Positions 51,065 through 59,775 of a DNA stretch of 64,000 bases are shown here, one piece after another. How positions within the stretch are numbered: the first letter of the stretch is position 1; each line of letters opens with the position of its first letter. The stretch comes from Acidobacteria bacterium Mor1 (lineage in GTDB: Bacteria; Acidobacteriota; Polarisedimenticolia; Polarisedimenticolales; Polarisedimenticolaceae). The translations under genes were made by a program, and so were the position numbers. A model generated the notes under the pieces. The model was not told where the DNA came from. It ran no database searches and worked only from the letters and a program-made list of their open reading frames with translations. The stretch lies in assembly GCA_001664505.1 (NCBI GenBank), contig CP011806.1, positions 2,845,263-2,909,262 of the forward strand, written 5' to 3'.

Positions 51065-54000
51065 TTAGTGCCCCGCACCGTGAGCGTCGGAGGAATGATC
51101 GCCGCCGCCGTGACCGTCGCCATGACCGTCACCGTGGCCGCCGCCATGTCCGTCACCGTGGTGGTCGTCGTGAAGCACGACCCCCTCGCCCAGGCCTTCC
51201 CCCTTGCGGTTGCGCAGCCGCGCCAGGTAGCGCGTCCGCGGCTTGACCTTGATTTCGTCGAGCATCGCATAGGCCCGCGCGTCGGCCTGAAGCTCCGCCA
51301 CGTGGCTATGCGAATCGTTGAGATCGCCGAAAGTGATCGCCTGCGTCGGGCAGGCCTGCGCGCAGGCCGGCACGACCTCGCCGTCGTGCAGCTCGCGCTT
51401 TTCGTTCTTCGCCGTGATCTTGGCGGTGGTGATGCGCTGCACGCAGTAGGTGCACTTTTCCATCACGCCGCGGCTGCGGACCGTGACCTCGGGGTTCATC
51501 ACCATCATCTCGGTGGTGGTCCGCTTGCGTCCGCCGGCGAACTTGTCCTTCTGGTTGTTGAACCAGTTAAAACGGCGCACCTTGTACGGGCAGTTGTTCA
51601 GGCAGTAGCGGGTCCCGACGCAACGGTTGTAGACCATCACGTTCAACCCCTCGTCGTCGTGGACGGTGGCCGCGACCGGGCAAACCTGCTCGCAGGGCGC
51701 GTTCTCGCAGTGATGGCAGGTCAACGGCTGCATGGCGACGTCGACCTTGTCGGCCTCGATCGAGGCCATATCGAGATTCATCGTGTCGTCGTCGGGTTGC
51801 TCGACCTTGAAGTAGCGGTCGACCCGCAGCCAGTGCATCTCGCGGCCGTTGTAGATCTCGTCCTTGCCGACGATCGGGATGTTGTTCTCGGCCTGACAGG
51901 CGATGATGCAGGTGTTGCAGCCGGTGCAGGCCGACAGATCGATCGCCATGCCCCACTTGTGGCCTTCGTAGGTCGCCTCTTTCCACAGCTCCACCGGGTG
52001 GTGCTGCAGATCGACGGCGGCCACCGAGGCGGCTCCGTACTTGACGAAGTCGGGCAGGTTCACCTCGCGGGCGTGAACCTCGGCGCGACGCTGGGTCTGC
52101 TGGCGTCCGCCCTCGATCTTTCCGAGAACCGGCAGGCTGACGCCATCGTCGATGGCCCAGTGGTTCTGGGTCGTCGCAAGCTTGTAATTGCGGCCGGTCT
52201 TGCTCAGGCCGACCTTGACGAAACCGGGGTTGGCGCTCCCGCGCAGCGGGTAGACGTCGACTCCCCGTCCGGTGCCGATGCGGCCCGCCGCGGCGCGGCC
52301 GTAGCCCAGCCAGACGGCAACGGTGCCGTCGGCCTGTCCCGGGGTGACCGTCACCGGCAGGTCGAGGCTGGTTCCACCCTGATCGACGGCGACCAGGCTG
52401 CCGTCGCGGACGCCCATGGCGGCGGCATCCTTGGGCGACATCATCAGGACGTTGTCCCAGGTGACCTTGGTCAGCGGCTCGGGCAACTCCATCAACCAAC
52501 CGTTGTTGGCGTAGCGGCCGTCGTAGAGCGACGGATCGGGCAGGAAAGTCAGTTCGAAGTCGCCGCTACCGCCGGCGCCGCCCTGAACCGAAGAGCCCCA
52601 ACCGTCGGTGACCGTCGGCTCCTGTGCGGCGAAACCGGTTCCGGCCCGCAGCCCGTCGTGGAGCGCGCGGCGCCACGAAGCTTCGAAGTCGTGGTCGGTG
52701 TCCATGCCGCGATAGGTCTCGCGAACCAGGTCGTAACCCTTGGCGGCGGTGTTGCCCATCAAGCCGGCGAGCACTTCCACGGCGCTCTTGCCGTTGAACA
52801 GCGGCTCGATCAGCGGCTGGACGACGCTGTAGGTGCCGTCCCAGGCGCGGGCATCGCCCCACGACTCGAGGTAGTGGGCGGCAGGCAGGCACCAGTCGCA
52901 GGCCTGGCCGGTCTCGTCGTGGTAGAAGCCCCAGTGGATCTTGTTGGCGACCTTGGCCAGCTTGCCGCCGAAGTCGATATCGGCGGGCGCGTCGTAGACC
53001 GGGTTGGAATCGAGAACCAGCAGGGTCTCGACCCGTCCCGCGTCCATCTCCGCCGCGAGACTCTTGATCGCCTCGAGATGGTGCGGCCGCGACGGCTCGG
53101 GATCGTCACTGTAGACCACCGAATTGCCGACGTTGCCCAGCGCCACGTTGAGGGCGTGGGCCAGAGCGTGCACCGCGGCAGGTTGACGCGGGCCGGCGGT
53201 GATCAGGCTGTGCCCCCGGTTGCTGACCAGCGCCTCGACCAGTTCGTCGTCGATGGCCGCGGCGTTGCCGCCGGAGAGCCCGGCGGGAACCGCGATGCCG
53301 CGAGCGGCGAGCTTGGAACCGAGGGCGGCGGCGGCGCCGGCCACATCGGCCGAGGCCATCGGGACCCGTTTGTCGGCGGCGATGCCGGTCAGGCTGAAGG
53401 CGCTCTCGAACACATGAAGCTGGTTCATGTGATCGCCGCGACGGTGCGCGGCAAAGTCGCGGGCGTTGCGCACTGCAGTCGGATGGTCTTTGAGCAGGTC
53501 GTCTTCGAAGGAGACGATCACCTTGGCCTGGTCGAGCTTGAGGTGCGGGCGCATCGGACGGCCGAAGGCCATCTTGGTGCCGTCACGCTCGTTGTCCCGG
53601 GAGAGCGCCTCGTACTCGTACCAGCGGGCGTCCGGGAAACGCTGCTGCATCCGGCTGCGCAGGCGGCGCAGGCTCGGCGACGACTGGGCGCGGGAGAGCA
53701 CCGCGAAGCCCTGGCCGTCCCCCTTCGGAGCAGCCGCACCGAAGAAGCCGTCCCAGCTATCGGCGGAGTAGGTCTCGCCGTCACGCTTGAGCACCCGGGA
53801 GTTGCGGTCCGGGTCGTAGAGATCGAGAACACTCGCCTGGGCCGTGGTGTCGGTGCCGCCGAGGCTCGCCGGGTGCGAGGGGTTGCCCTCGACCTTGACC
53901 GGGCGGCCGTCGTAACTGGTAACCGTGACACCCAGGGCCGACCCGCCCACATCCATCGCCGTGGCGAACTGGAGCGGCACGCCCGGGACGTATCCCTCGG

Positions 54001-54232
54001 GGCGTGAGGCGAAGGGCAGGATTTCTTCGACCGGCCAGCGGCAGGCGGTCATGCCCGCCAGGCCCATCGAAGCACCCATGAACTTGAGGAAATGGCGCCG
54101 GGAAGTCGGCGCCATCATCTCGTCGGCCGGGGCCGGGAACTCGTTGTCGACGAAACGTCGGAACTCGTCGTTGTCGGCGAGCTCGTCGAGGCTACGCCAG
54201 TAGGTCTTCCCGGAAGGCTTTAACGATGACAT
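51065..54232 (-). CDS. actB: Alternative complex III subunit ActB (molybdopterin-like plus iron-sulphur)
   Basis: A 1055-residue protein starting at the ATG at 54230-54232, overlapping actA by 13 bases, with GAGG upstream. SRRHFLKFMGAS (RR at 45-46) is a twin-arginine signal. Residues ~80-780 are a molybdopterin-oxidoreductase-like domain without visible cofactor Cys, as in known ActB. Residues ~790-1010 are ferredoxin-like. Cluster motifs include CTGCNTCIIACQAEN, CHHCENAPCEQVCP, CVGTRYCLNNCPYK, CTYCVQRI and CAQACPTQ, enough for four clusters. The C-terminus ends in a tail with about 13 histidines (GHGDGHGDGHGGGDH-like) on the periplasmic side. Confidence 0.96.
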   Translation of the reverse strand: MSSLKPSGKTYWRSLDELADNDEFRRFVDNEFPAPADEMMAPTSRRHFLKFMGASMGLAGMTACRWPVEEILPFASRPEGYVPGVPLQFATAMDVGGSALGVTVTSYDGRPVKVEGNPSHPASLGGTDTTAQASVLDLYDPDRNSRVLKRDGETYSADSWDGFFGAAAPKGDGQGFAVLSRAQSSPSLRRLRSRMQQRFPDARWYEYEALSRDNERDGTKMAFGRPMRPHLKLDQAKVIVSFEDDLLKDHPTAVRNARDFAAHRRGDHMNQLHVFESAFSLTGIAADKRVPMASADVAGAAAALGSKLAARGIAVPAGLSGGNAAAIDDELVEALVSNRGHSLITAGPRQPAAVHALAHALNVALGNVGNSVVYSDDPEPSRPHHLEAIKSLAAEMDAGRVETLLVLDSNPVYDAPADIDFGGKLAKVANKIHWGFYHDETGQACDWCLPAAHYLESWGDARAWDGTYSVVQPLIEPLFNGKSAVEVLAGLMGNTAAKGYDLVRETYRGMDTDHDFEASWRRALHDGLRAGTGFAAQEPTVTDGWGSSVQGGAGGSGDFELTFLPDPSLYDGRYANNGWLMELPEPLTKVTWDNVLMMSPKDAAAMGVRDGSLVAVDQGGTSLDLPVTVTPGQADGTVAVWLGYGRAAAGRIGTGRGVDVYPLRGSANPGFVKVGLSKTGRNYKLATTQNHWAIDDGVSLPVLGKIEGGRQQTQRRAEVHAREVNLPDFVKYGAASVAAVDLQHHPVELWKEATYEGHKWGMAIDLSACTGCNTCIIACQAENNIPIVGKDEIYNGREMHWLRVDRYFKVEQPDDDTMNLDMASIEADKVDVAMQPLTCHHCENAPCEQVCPVAATVHDDEGLNVMVYNRCVGTRYCLNNCPYKVRRFNWFNNQKDKFAGGRKRTTTEMMVMNPEVTVRSRGVMEKCTYCVQRITTAKITAKNEKRELHDGEVVPACAQACPTQAITFGDLNDSHSHVAELQADARAYAMLDEIKVKPRTRYLARLRNRKGEGLGEGVVLHDDHHGDGHGGGHGDGHGDGHGGGDHSSDAHGAGH

Positions 54233-54882
54233 GCGCTGCAATCCTCGGGAGGATTGATGTTGTGATCCGCCTTGAGCTGGGCGCCAAGCGCCTCGCGATC
54301 TTCGGCGGTCCAATCCATCGTGGTCACGTATTCGACAGGACGCAGGTGCGGTTCCGGGTTGCGGTGGCACTCGAGGCACCAGCCCATGCTGAGCCGCTCT
54401 TCCTGGTACACAACTTCCATCTTGTCGACGCGACCGTGACACTCGACGCAGCCGACGCCGCGATTGACGTGCACGGAGTGGTTGAAGTAGGCGTAGTCGG
54501 CAAGGTCGTGAACCTTGACCCACTCCACCGGCTCACCACTGGCGTAGCTCTCGCGCACCGGCAACAAGTCGGCGCTGTCGACCTTGATGTTGGTGTGGCA
54601 ATTCATGCAGGTCTGGGTCGGCGGGATTGCTGCGAAACCCGCTTTCTCGACGGTCGTATGGCAGTAACGACAGTCGATGCCCAGTTCACCGGCATGGAGC
54701 GCATGGCTGTACGGAACCGGCTGAGCCGGCGCGTAGCCAACATCGGTCGCGCGTGGAGAGAAACCGAAGTAGACGATGCCCCCGATGTAGAGCGGAGCAA
54801 CAAGCAGAACGACGCCGACGATCGGTCGGAGCCGGTCGAGCCACTTCGGAAAAATGAGCGAGGTTTGGTGGTCTTTGCTCAT
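54220..54882 (-). CDS. actA: Alternative complex III subunit ActA (pentaheme cytochrome c)
   Basis: A 220-residue protein with one N-terminal membrane helix (RPIVGVVLLVAPLYIGGIVYF) and a periplasmic domain carrying five heme c motifs: CRYCH, CMNCH, CVECH, CLECH and CSACH. Extra His residues such as YSHALHAG and FNHSVHV provide axial ligands. It receives electrons from ActB and passes them to ActE. It is the first gene of the 13-gene operon. The ATG has no Shine-Dalgarno sequence (CCACCTCCCC precedes it) but lies ten bases after a TAGAAT -10 box. The stop lies inside actB. Confidence 0.96.
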   Translation of the reverse strand: MSKDHQTSLIFPKWLDRLRPIVGVVLLVAPLYIGGIVYFGFSPRATDVGYAPAQPVPYSHALHAGELGIDCRYCHTTVEKAGFAAIPPTQTCMNCHTNIKVDSADLLPVRESYASGEPVEWVKVHDLADYAYFNHSVHVNRGVGCVECHGRVDKMEVVYQEERLSMGWCLECHRNPEPHLRPVEYVTTMDWTAEDREALGAQLKADHNINPPEDCSACHR

Positions 54883-54892
54883 GGGGAGGTGG

Positions 54893-54921
54893 ATTCTAGC
54901 GAGGCCCTAGATGGGCCGCAA
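54893..54921 (-). promoter_or_regulatory. Promoter of the act-cox operon
   Basis: On the minus strand: -35 TTGCGG (54916-54921), a 17-base spacer and -10 TAGAAT (54893-54898; five of six consensus bases). The actA ATG begins ten bases after the -10, so the predicted mRNA starts about three or four bases before it, effectively leaderless. The 246-base gap to the divergent gene at 55129 also holds a TTGACG and an AT-rich block near 54961-54990. Confidence 0.6.
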
Positions 54922-55128
54922 GGCCCTCTCTGCGTGCTTTCGACACCCTCGGGGCGGCGAAATACAGCACTAAAAAAGTACGGATAGATCCTTCGCGACC
55001 GTCAACGGGACCTTTATCTCACAACCGGGCGTCCGTGCCTGCAGAAAGAGTGGACGGTATGCTGGTTTCCCCATCCGGTTTCGAGTCGCCGCCCCCCGCT
55101 ATCCGGCGGCGAGCATGAGGAGTCCACG

Positions 55129-55722
55129 ATGAAAAGCAGCATCTCGACATTGTTCCACCGTGTCGGCCTCGGGCTTGCCCTCCTGCTCGCCTTCGCTCCT
55201 GCGTCCCAGGCCTCGGTGGAAGTCGCCGTCGACGCCACCACGATCAGCGAGTTTCTCGGCGCGGTGATGCCCGACCGAATCGACGTCCCCGTGGCGGGAA
55301 CGACGGTCCCCGTGCGGATCAAGGACTTTCAGGTCCTTGGGTTCACCCAGGCCAGCGCCGGCACCAACGTCAAGGGCTACATCGACACGGCGCTGGTCGT
55401 TTCCAGCGTCGACTACGGCCTTTCCCTGACCCTGCGGCCGAAACTCTCGGTGCGGGTCGTCGAGCGCAACGGGTTCCGGATGTGCGAACTGCGCTTCGAG
55501 AAGGTCCCGTTCTCCATCCCGCTGGTGGGATCGGCCAATCTGGCGCCGATGTTCCCGCCGGTGGTCCTGCCGGCGGACTACCTCTCCCAGGTGCCTACCG
55601 GGGGGCGGGATGTCCCGGTCCGCACCCGGCTCTCCGACGTGACCATGGGGCGCGATTCCGTCCGGATGCACTTCGATTTGATCGTCAATCCCGACGTTTC
55701 CGGCCTGCTCCGCGGGCGCTAG
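55129..55722 (+). CDS. Exported protein of unknown function
   Basis: A 197-residue protein with AGGAG before the ATG and a signal peptide (VGLGLALLLAFAPASQAS). The mature sequence is strand-rich: VPVAGTTVPVRIKDFQVLGFT, then LSVRVVERNGFRMCELRF, then VRTRLSDVTMGRDSVRMHFDLIV. It has one cysteine. It is reminiscent of small beta-sandwich (LEA2/SMP-like) proteins, but I cannot name a family. It is divergent from the act-cox operon, so shared regulation is possible. A TATGCT at 55058-55063 may be its -10. Confidence 0.6.
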   Translation: MKSSISTLFHRVGLGLALLLAFAPASQASVEVAVDATTISEFLGAVMPDRIDVPVAGTTVPVRIKDFQVLGFTQASAGTNVKGYIDTALVVSSVDYGLSLTLRPKLSVRVVERNGFRMCELRFEKVPFSIPLVGSANLAPMFPPVVLPADYLSQVPTGGRDVPVRTRLSDVTMGRDSVRMHFDLIVNPDVSGLLRGR

Positions 55723-55813
55723 CCGCCCTCCTGAAGGTCTTCCGGGCTTCGGTTCGGGTTAAAGTGCCCCCGTTTCGGCGGCACGCGGCCGCCCACGCAC
55801 ACGGGAAACGGCC

Positions 55814-57541
55814 ATGCCTCGAATCTCCCACGCCTCGCTCCTCCTGATCGTTCTCCTGTCCCTCGCCGCGGTGATGCTCACCGGATGCAGCGGCGACGTG
55901 GCACCCGGCGGGCCCGCAGATCTGGTCCTGCGGGGCGGAAAGATCGCGACCGTCGATCCCGAGAGCCGGATCGTCGAGGCGCTGGCCGCCCGGGAGGGGC
56001 GCATCGTCGCCCTCGGCAGCAACGCCGAGATCGAGCGCTGGATCGGCCCCGAGACCCGTACCGTCGAACTCGACGGGGCCCTGGCGATTCCGGGGTTCAT
56101 CGAGGGGCACGCCCACCTGACCGGTCTCGGCCAGTCCCTGATGAACGTCGAGCTCGGCAGCGCCGAGACCTGGGAAGAGGTCCTCGAACGGGTCGCCGAC
56201 GCGGTGGCCAAGAGCGAGCCGGGCCAGTGGATCGTCGGCCGGGGTTGGCATCAGGAGAAATGGTCCGAGGCCCCGGCCCGCACCGTCGAGGGCAACCCGG
56301 TCCACGACCGGCTCAGTGAGACCGCGCCGGACAACCCGGTGCTGCTGACCCACGCATCGGGCCACGCCGCCATCGCCAACGCCCTGGCGATGGAACTCGC
56401 CGGGATCGACGGCTCCACACCGGACCCCGACGGAGGCACCATCGTCCGTGACGCCGGCGGCGATCCCACCGGCCTGCTGCGTGAGACCGCCGAGGATCTG
56501 GTGCACCGGCTCTACGATCGCAGCCGGGACTCGATGACCGCGGAGCAGAAGCGGGACGAGATGCGCCGGGCGGTGCGCCGGGCGGTGGACGATTGCCTGG
56601 CCAAAGGGGTCACCAGTTTCCAGGATGCCGGCTCCGACTTCGAGACCTTCGAACTGCTGCGGGAAATGGCCGACGACGGAGACCTGGGCCTCCGGGTCTG
56701 GATGCTGCTTCGGGTTCCCAACGACATCTTGCGGGAGAAGCTGCCCACGGCCAAGGTCGTCGACTACGGCGGCCACCGGCTGACTCTGGGAGGGATCAAG
56801 CACTCGATCGACGGCGCTCTCGGATCCCATGGCGCCTGGCTGCTCGAGCCCTACACCGACATGCCGGATACGGCGGGCCTCAACACCGTGGACATCCCGA
56901 CGATCGAAGAGAGCGCGGGGCTCGCTCTGGAGCACGACATCCAGCTCTGCGTCCACGCCATCGGCGACCGGGCCAACCGGGAGACCCTGGACATCTTCGA
57001 GCGCACCCTGGGCGACGACCCGGCATCCAAGCGCTGGCGGGTCGAACACGCTCAGCACCTGCACCCGGACGACCTGCCCCGCTTCGCCGAATTGGGGGTC
57101 GTCGCCTCGATGCAGGGAGTGCACTGCACCTCCGACGCCCCCTGGGTGCCCAAGCGGTTGGGAAGCGAGCGGGCGGCGAGCGGCGCCTACATGTGGCGTT
57201 CGCTGATCGACAGCGGCGCCGTCGTGACCAACGGCACCGACGCGCCGGTCGAGAACGTCGACCCGATCCCCAGCTTCTACGCCAGCGTGACCCGCAACAT
57301 CGGAGGCCGCGCCTTCTACCCGGAGCAGGTGATGACCCGGGAGGAAGCGCTCCGGTCGTACACCTGGAACGCCGCATACGCGGCCTTCGAGGAGGACGAC
57401 AAGGGCTCCCTCGAGGTCGGCAAGCTGGCGGACATCACCGTGCTGGACCGGGACATCCTGACGGTTCCCGACGACCGGATCCTCGGCACCCGGGTGCTCC
57501 ACACGATCCTCGACGGCGAGGTGGTGTTCAGCCGGGAGTAG
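55814..57541 (+). CDS. YtcJ-like amidohydrolase lipoprotein
   Basis: A 575-residue lipoprotein: IVLLSLAAVMLTG-C with a Ser at +2, so it is probably outside the cytoplasm. The rest is an amidohydrolase 3 (YtcJ/NfdA-like) enzyme: LRGGKIATVDP at the start, metal-binding HAH in FIEGHAHLTGLG, the Lys region GGIKHSIDGALGSHGA, then CVHAIGDRANRETLD, RVEHAQHL and TNGTDAPVEN with the catalytic Asp. Members hydrolyse N-substituted formamides and related amides; the substrate here is unknown. The ATG lacks a strong ribosome site (GGGAAACGGCC). It is monocistronic. Confidence 0.9.
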   Translation: MPRISHASLLLIVLLSLAAVMLTGCSGDVAPGGPADLVLRGGKIATVDPESRIVEALAAREGRIVALGSNAEIERWIGPETRTVELDGALAIPGFIEGHAHLTGLGQSLMNVELGSAETWEEVLERVADAVAKSEPGQWIVGRGWHQEKWSEAPARTVEGNPVHDRLSETAPDNPVLLTHASGHAAIANALAMELAGIDGSTPDPDGGTIVRDAGGDPTGLLRETAEDLVHRLYDRSRDSMTAEQKRDEMRRAVRRAVDDCLAKGVTSFQDAGSDFETFELLREMADDGDLGLRVWMLLRVPNDILREKLPTAKVVDYGGHRLTLGGIKHSIDGALGSHGAWLLEPYTDMPDTAGLNTVDIPTIEESAGLALEHDIQLCVHAIGDRANRETLDIFERTLGDDPASKRWRVEHAQHLHPDDLPRFAELGVVASMQGVHCTSDAPWVPKRLGSERAASGAYMWRSLIDSGAVVTNGTDAPVENVDPIPSFYASVTRNIGGRAFYPEQVMTREEALRSYTWNAAYAAFEEDDKGSLEVGKLADITVLDRDILTVPDDRILGTRVLHTILDGEVVFSRE

Positions 57542-57609
57542 CCCGGGCCTGACCGAAAACCTGGGAAATCCTCGCCGGAATCTGGCGATTGCTGAAACCA
57601 GGGCCTAGT

Positions 57610-57640
57610 ATCAAACGTACGATTCAAACAAACGTTTGAT
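57610..57640 (+). promoter_or_regulatory. Operator region of the RND efflux operon
   Basis: ATCAAACGT (57610-57618) and ACGTTTGAT (57632-57640) form a perfect 9-bp inverted repeat. Nested in its right arm, TCAAAC-AAAC-GTTTGA (57624-57639) is a second dyad. TAGTAT at 57606-57611 may be a -10. The site sits directly before the GGAGG ribosome site of the TetR gene, so autorepression is likely. Confidence 0.6.
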
Positions 57641-57649
57641 GGAGGCCCC

Positions 57650-58315
57650 ATGCCCCCTGGCGATACCAAGGAAAAGATCCTCGACGAGGCTGAGCGGCTG
57701 TTCGCCGACCACGGCTTCTCGGACACCTCGCTGCGGGACATCACCGCCGGCGCCGGGGTGAACCTGGCCGCGGTGAACTACCACTTCGGCTCGAAGGAAG
57801 AGCTGATCAAGGCGGTCTTCGAGCGCCGTGTCGGGCCGCTCAACCGGCAGCGGCTCGAGATCCTCGACCGGCTCGAAACGTCATCGGAACCACCGGCCCT
57901 CGCCGAGGTGGTCGACGCCTTCATCGACCCGCCCCTTCGCATCTGCTGCGAGGGCAGCCCGATCTTCATGCGGCTGTTCGGGCAAACCTACAGCCATCCC
58001 GACGCCAACCTGACCCGCATCATGGTCGAACAGTTTCGCGAGGTCGCCTTCCGCTTCGGCCGGGCGATCCACCGCGCGGTGCCCCACCTGGATGAGCACG
58101 ACGTGTTCTGGCGGCTGGTGTTCATGGTCGGCTCGATGGCCCACTCGCTGGCGCTGACCGAGATGGTGCCCAAGATCGCCGGCGAACAGCATCGCATCGA
58201 GAGCGTCGAAGAGTTCAAGGCGCATCTGATCCCGTTCCTGGTCGCCGGGCTGTCGGCGCCGGCCACGCCACGCCAAGCCTCTGCGAAGACCACCGACCGA
58301 GGAGGCAACCGATGA
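57650..58315 (+). CDS. TetR-family repressor of the RND efflux operon
   Basis: A 221-residue regulator with GGAGG before the ATG. The helix-turn-helix is typical: KEKILDEAERLFADHGFSDTSLRDITAGAGVNLAAVNYHFGSKEELIKAVF. The C-terminal domain (about residues 80-205) resembles the CerR/TetR_C type found with efflux pumps, with two adjacent cysteines (RICCEGSP). The stop overlaps the start of the outer-membrane factor gene as ATGA, placing the repressor first in the pump operon. The inducer is unknown. Confidence 0.9.
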   Translation: MPPGDTKEKILDEAERLFADHGFSDTSLRDITAGAGVNLAAVNYHFGSKEELIKAVFERRVGPLNRQRLEILDRLETSSEPPALAEVVDAFIDPPLRICCEGSPIFMRLFGQTYSHPDANLTRIMVEQFREVAFRFGRAIHRAVPHLDEHDVFWRLVFMVGSMAHSLALTEMVPKIAGEQHRIESVEEFKAHLIPFLVAGLSAPATPRQASAKTTDRGGNR

Positions 58316-59775
58316 AGCACGCGCTCCCCATCGTTCTGTTGGCCCTGACCTGCGCCGCCTGCGTTCCCGCGCCGGCAAAGCGCACGCTGCCGACGACTCA
58401 ATCGGTGCCTGACCGCTGGGCCGCAGCCGAGAGCGCTGCGACCGGCGAAGCTCGCGCCGACTGGTGGGCGGGCTTCGAGAGCCCGCAACTGGACGACGTG
58501 GTTCGCCAGGCGTTGACCGGAAACTACGACCTGCAGGCGGCCGCAGCGCGGTTGGCCCAGGCCGAAGCCCAGGCGCGCATCGCCGGCGCCGAGTTGAAAC
58601 CGCAGGTCTCCGGCTCGTTGAACGGCAACCGCAGCAAGCAGATCTTCATCGGACTGCCGATCCCCGGCTCCACGCCGGGGCAGCCGGCATCGACCACCGC
58701 GACCACCCTCGGGCTCTCCTTCGGCGTTTCCTGGGAACCGGATCTGTGGGGCCGGATTCGCGCCGGCGCCCGGGCCGCCGTCGCCGACTTCGAAGCGGCC
58801 GCGGCAGATCTCGAAGCCGCTCGACTGTCCCTCGCCGCCGGCACGGCCAAGGCCTACTTCCGCGTTACCGAGGCGACGCAACAACTCGCCCTGGCCGAGA
58901 CCAGCGCCGAGAGCTTCCGGCGCACCGCCGAGCAGGTGCGGGCGCGCTACGCGTCGGGCGTGCGCACCGCGGTCGACCTGCGCCTGGCGCTGAACAATCT
59001 GGCTCGGGCCGAGGCGTTGATCGAACAGCGTCGCGCCGAACTCGATGCCCAGACCCGCAACCTCGAGACCCTGCTCGGCCGCTATCCGTCGGGGGCGCTG
59101 CAGGCAGCTACTTCCCTGCCCGATCTGCCTCCGCCGGTCCCGGCCGGCCTTCCCGCGGACCTCGTCGCGCGACGGCCCGATCTGGTCGCCGCCGAACGCC
59201 GTCTGCGCGCCGCCGATGAACGAGTCGTCGCGGCCAAACGGGCGCTCTACCCGAGCCTCAATCTGACCGGCAGCACCGGAAGCACCAGTTCGGAACTGGG
59301 CGATCTGCTGGACGGCGACTTCAGCGTGTGGAGTCTCGTCGCCGGTCTGACCCAACCGATCTTCCAGGGCGGCCGGCTGCGGGCCAACGTGGCGCTCAAC
59401 GCCGCGGCGGGTGAACAGGCGGTCGCGGCCTACGCGTCGGCGGTGCTGGCGGCCTACTCGGAGGTCGAAACCTCTCTGGCCGCCGAGAACTTCCTCGCCG
59501 ACCAGGAGGCCCACACCCGGGAAAGCGCCGAACAGGCTCGCGCAGCCCGGGAACTCTCCGAGGAACGCTACCGCCGCGGACTGACCGGCTACATCACCGT
59601 GCTCGAATCCCAACGCTCGGCCCTCAACGCCGAAACCGAGTTGCTCTCGATCCGCCGGCGGCGGCTGGAAAACCGGATCGACCTGCATCTGGCCCTGGGC
59701 GGCGGCTTCGCCGCCAGCCCCGCCTCTCCCCCGCTGCAAACGGCCCAGGCCGTGAAGAAGGATCCCGCCTCATGA
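58312..59775 (+). CDS. RND-type outer-membrane factor, TolC/NodT-family lipoprotein
   Basis: A 487-residue lipoprotein (LALTCAA-C, lipidated) of the NodT/OprM class. It contains two repeated OEP domains: ADWWAGFESPQLDDVVRQAL and YDLQAAAARLAQAEAQARIAGAE in the first, LPADLVARRPDLVAAERRLRAADERVVAAKRALYPSLNLTGS in the second. SWEPDLWGRIRAGARA is typical of the barrel-tunnel transition. It forms the trimeric exit channel. It is coupled by ATGA to both neighbours (TetR before, adaptor after). Confidence 0.93.
   Translation: MKHALPIVLLALTCAACVPAPAKRTLPTTQSVPDRWAAAESAATGEARADWWAGFESPQLDDVVRQALTGNYDLQAAAARLAQAEAQARIAGAELKPQVSGSLNGNRSKQIFIGLPIPGSTPGQPASTTATTLGLSFGVSWEPDLWGRIRAGARAAVADFEAAAADLEAARLSLAAGTAKAYFRVTEATQQLALAETSAESFRRTAEQVRARYASGVRTAVDLRLALNNLARAEALIEQRRAELDAQTRNLETLLGRYPSGALQAATSLPDLPPPVPAGLPADLVARRPDLVAAERRLRAADERVVAAKRALYPSLNLTGSTGSTSSELGDLLDGDFSVWSLVAGLTQPIFQGGRLRANVALNAAAGEQAVAAYASAVLAAYSEVETSLAAENFLADQEAHTRESAEQARAARELSEERYRRGLTGYITVLESQRSALNAETELLSIRRRRLENRIDLHLALGGGFAASPASPPLQTAQAVKKDPAS

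Noticed and set aside
51068-54007. A 979-codon open frame antisense to actB, and similar long frames at 18262-20328, 48611-51028 and 60632-62881
   Set aside because: They mirror genuine genes in GC-rich DNA, lack start signals, and their products are compositionally skewed (His/Arg/Gly-rich) without domains. Only the last 573 bases of 18262-20328 are a real gene.
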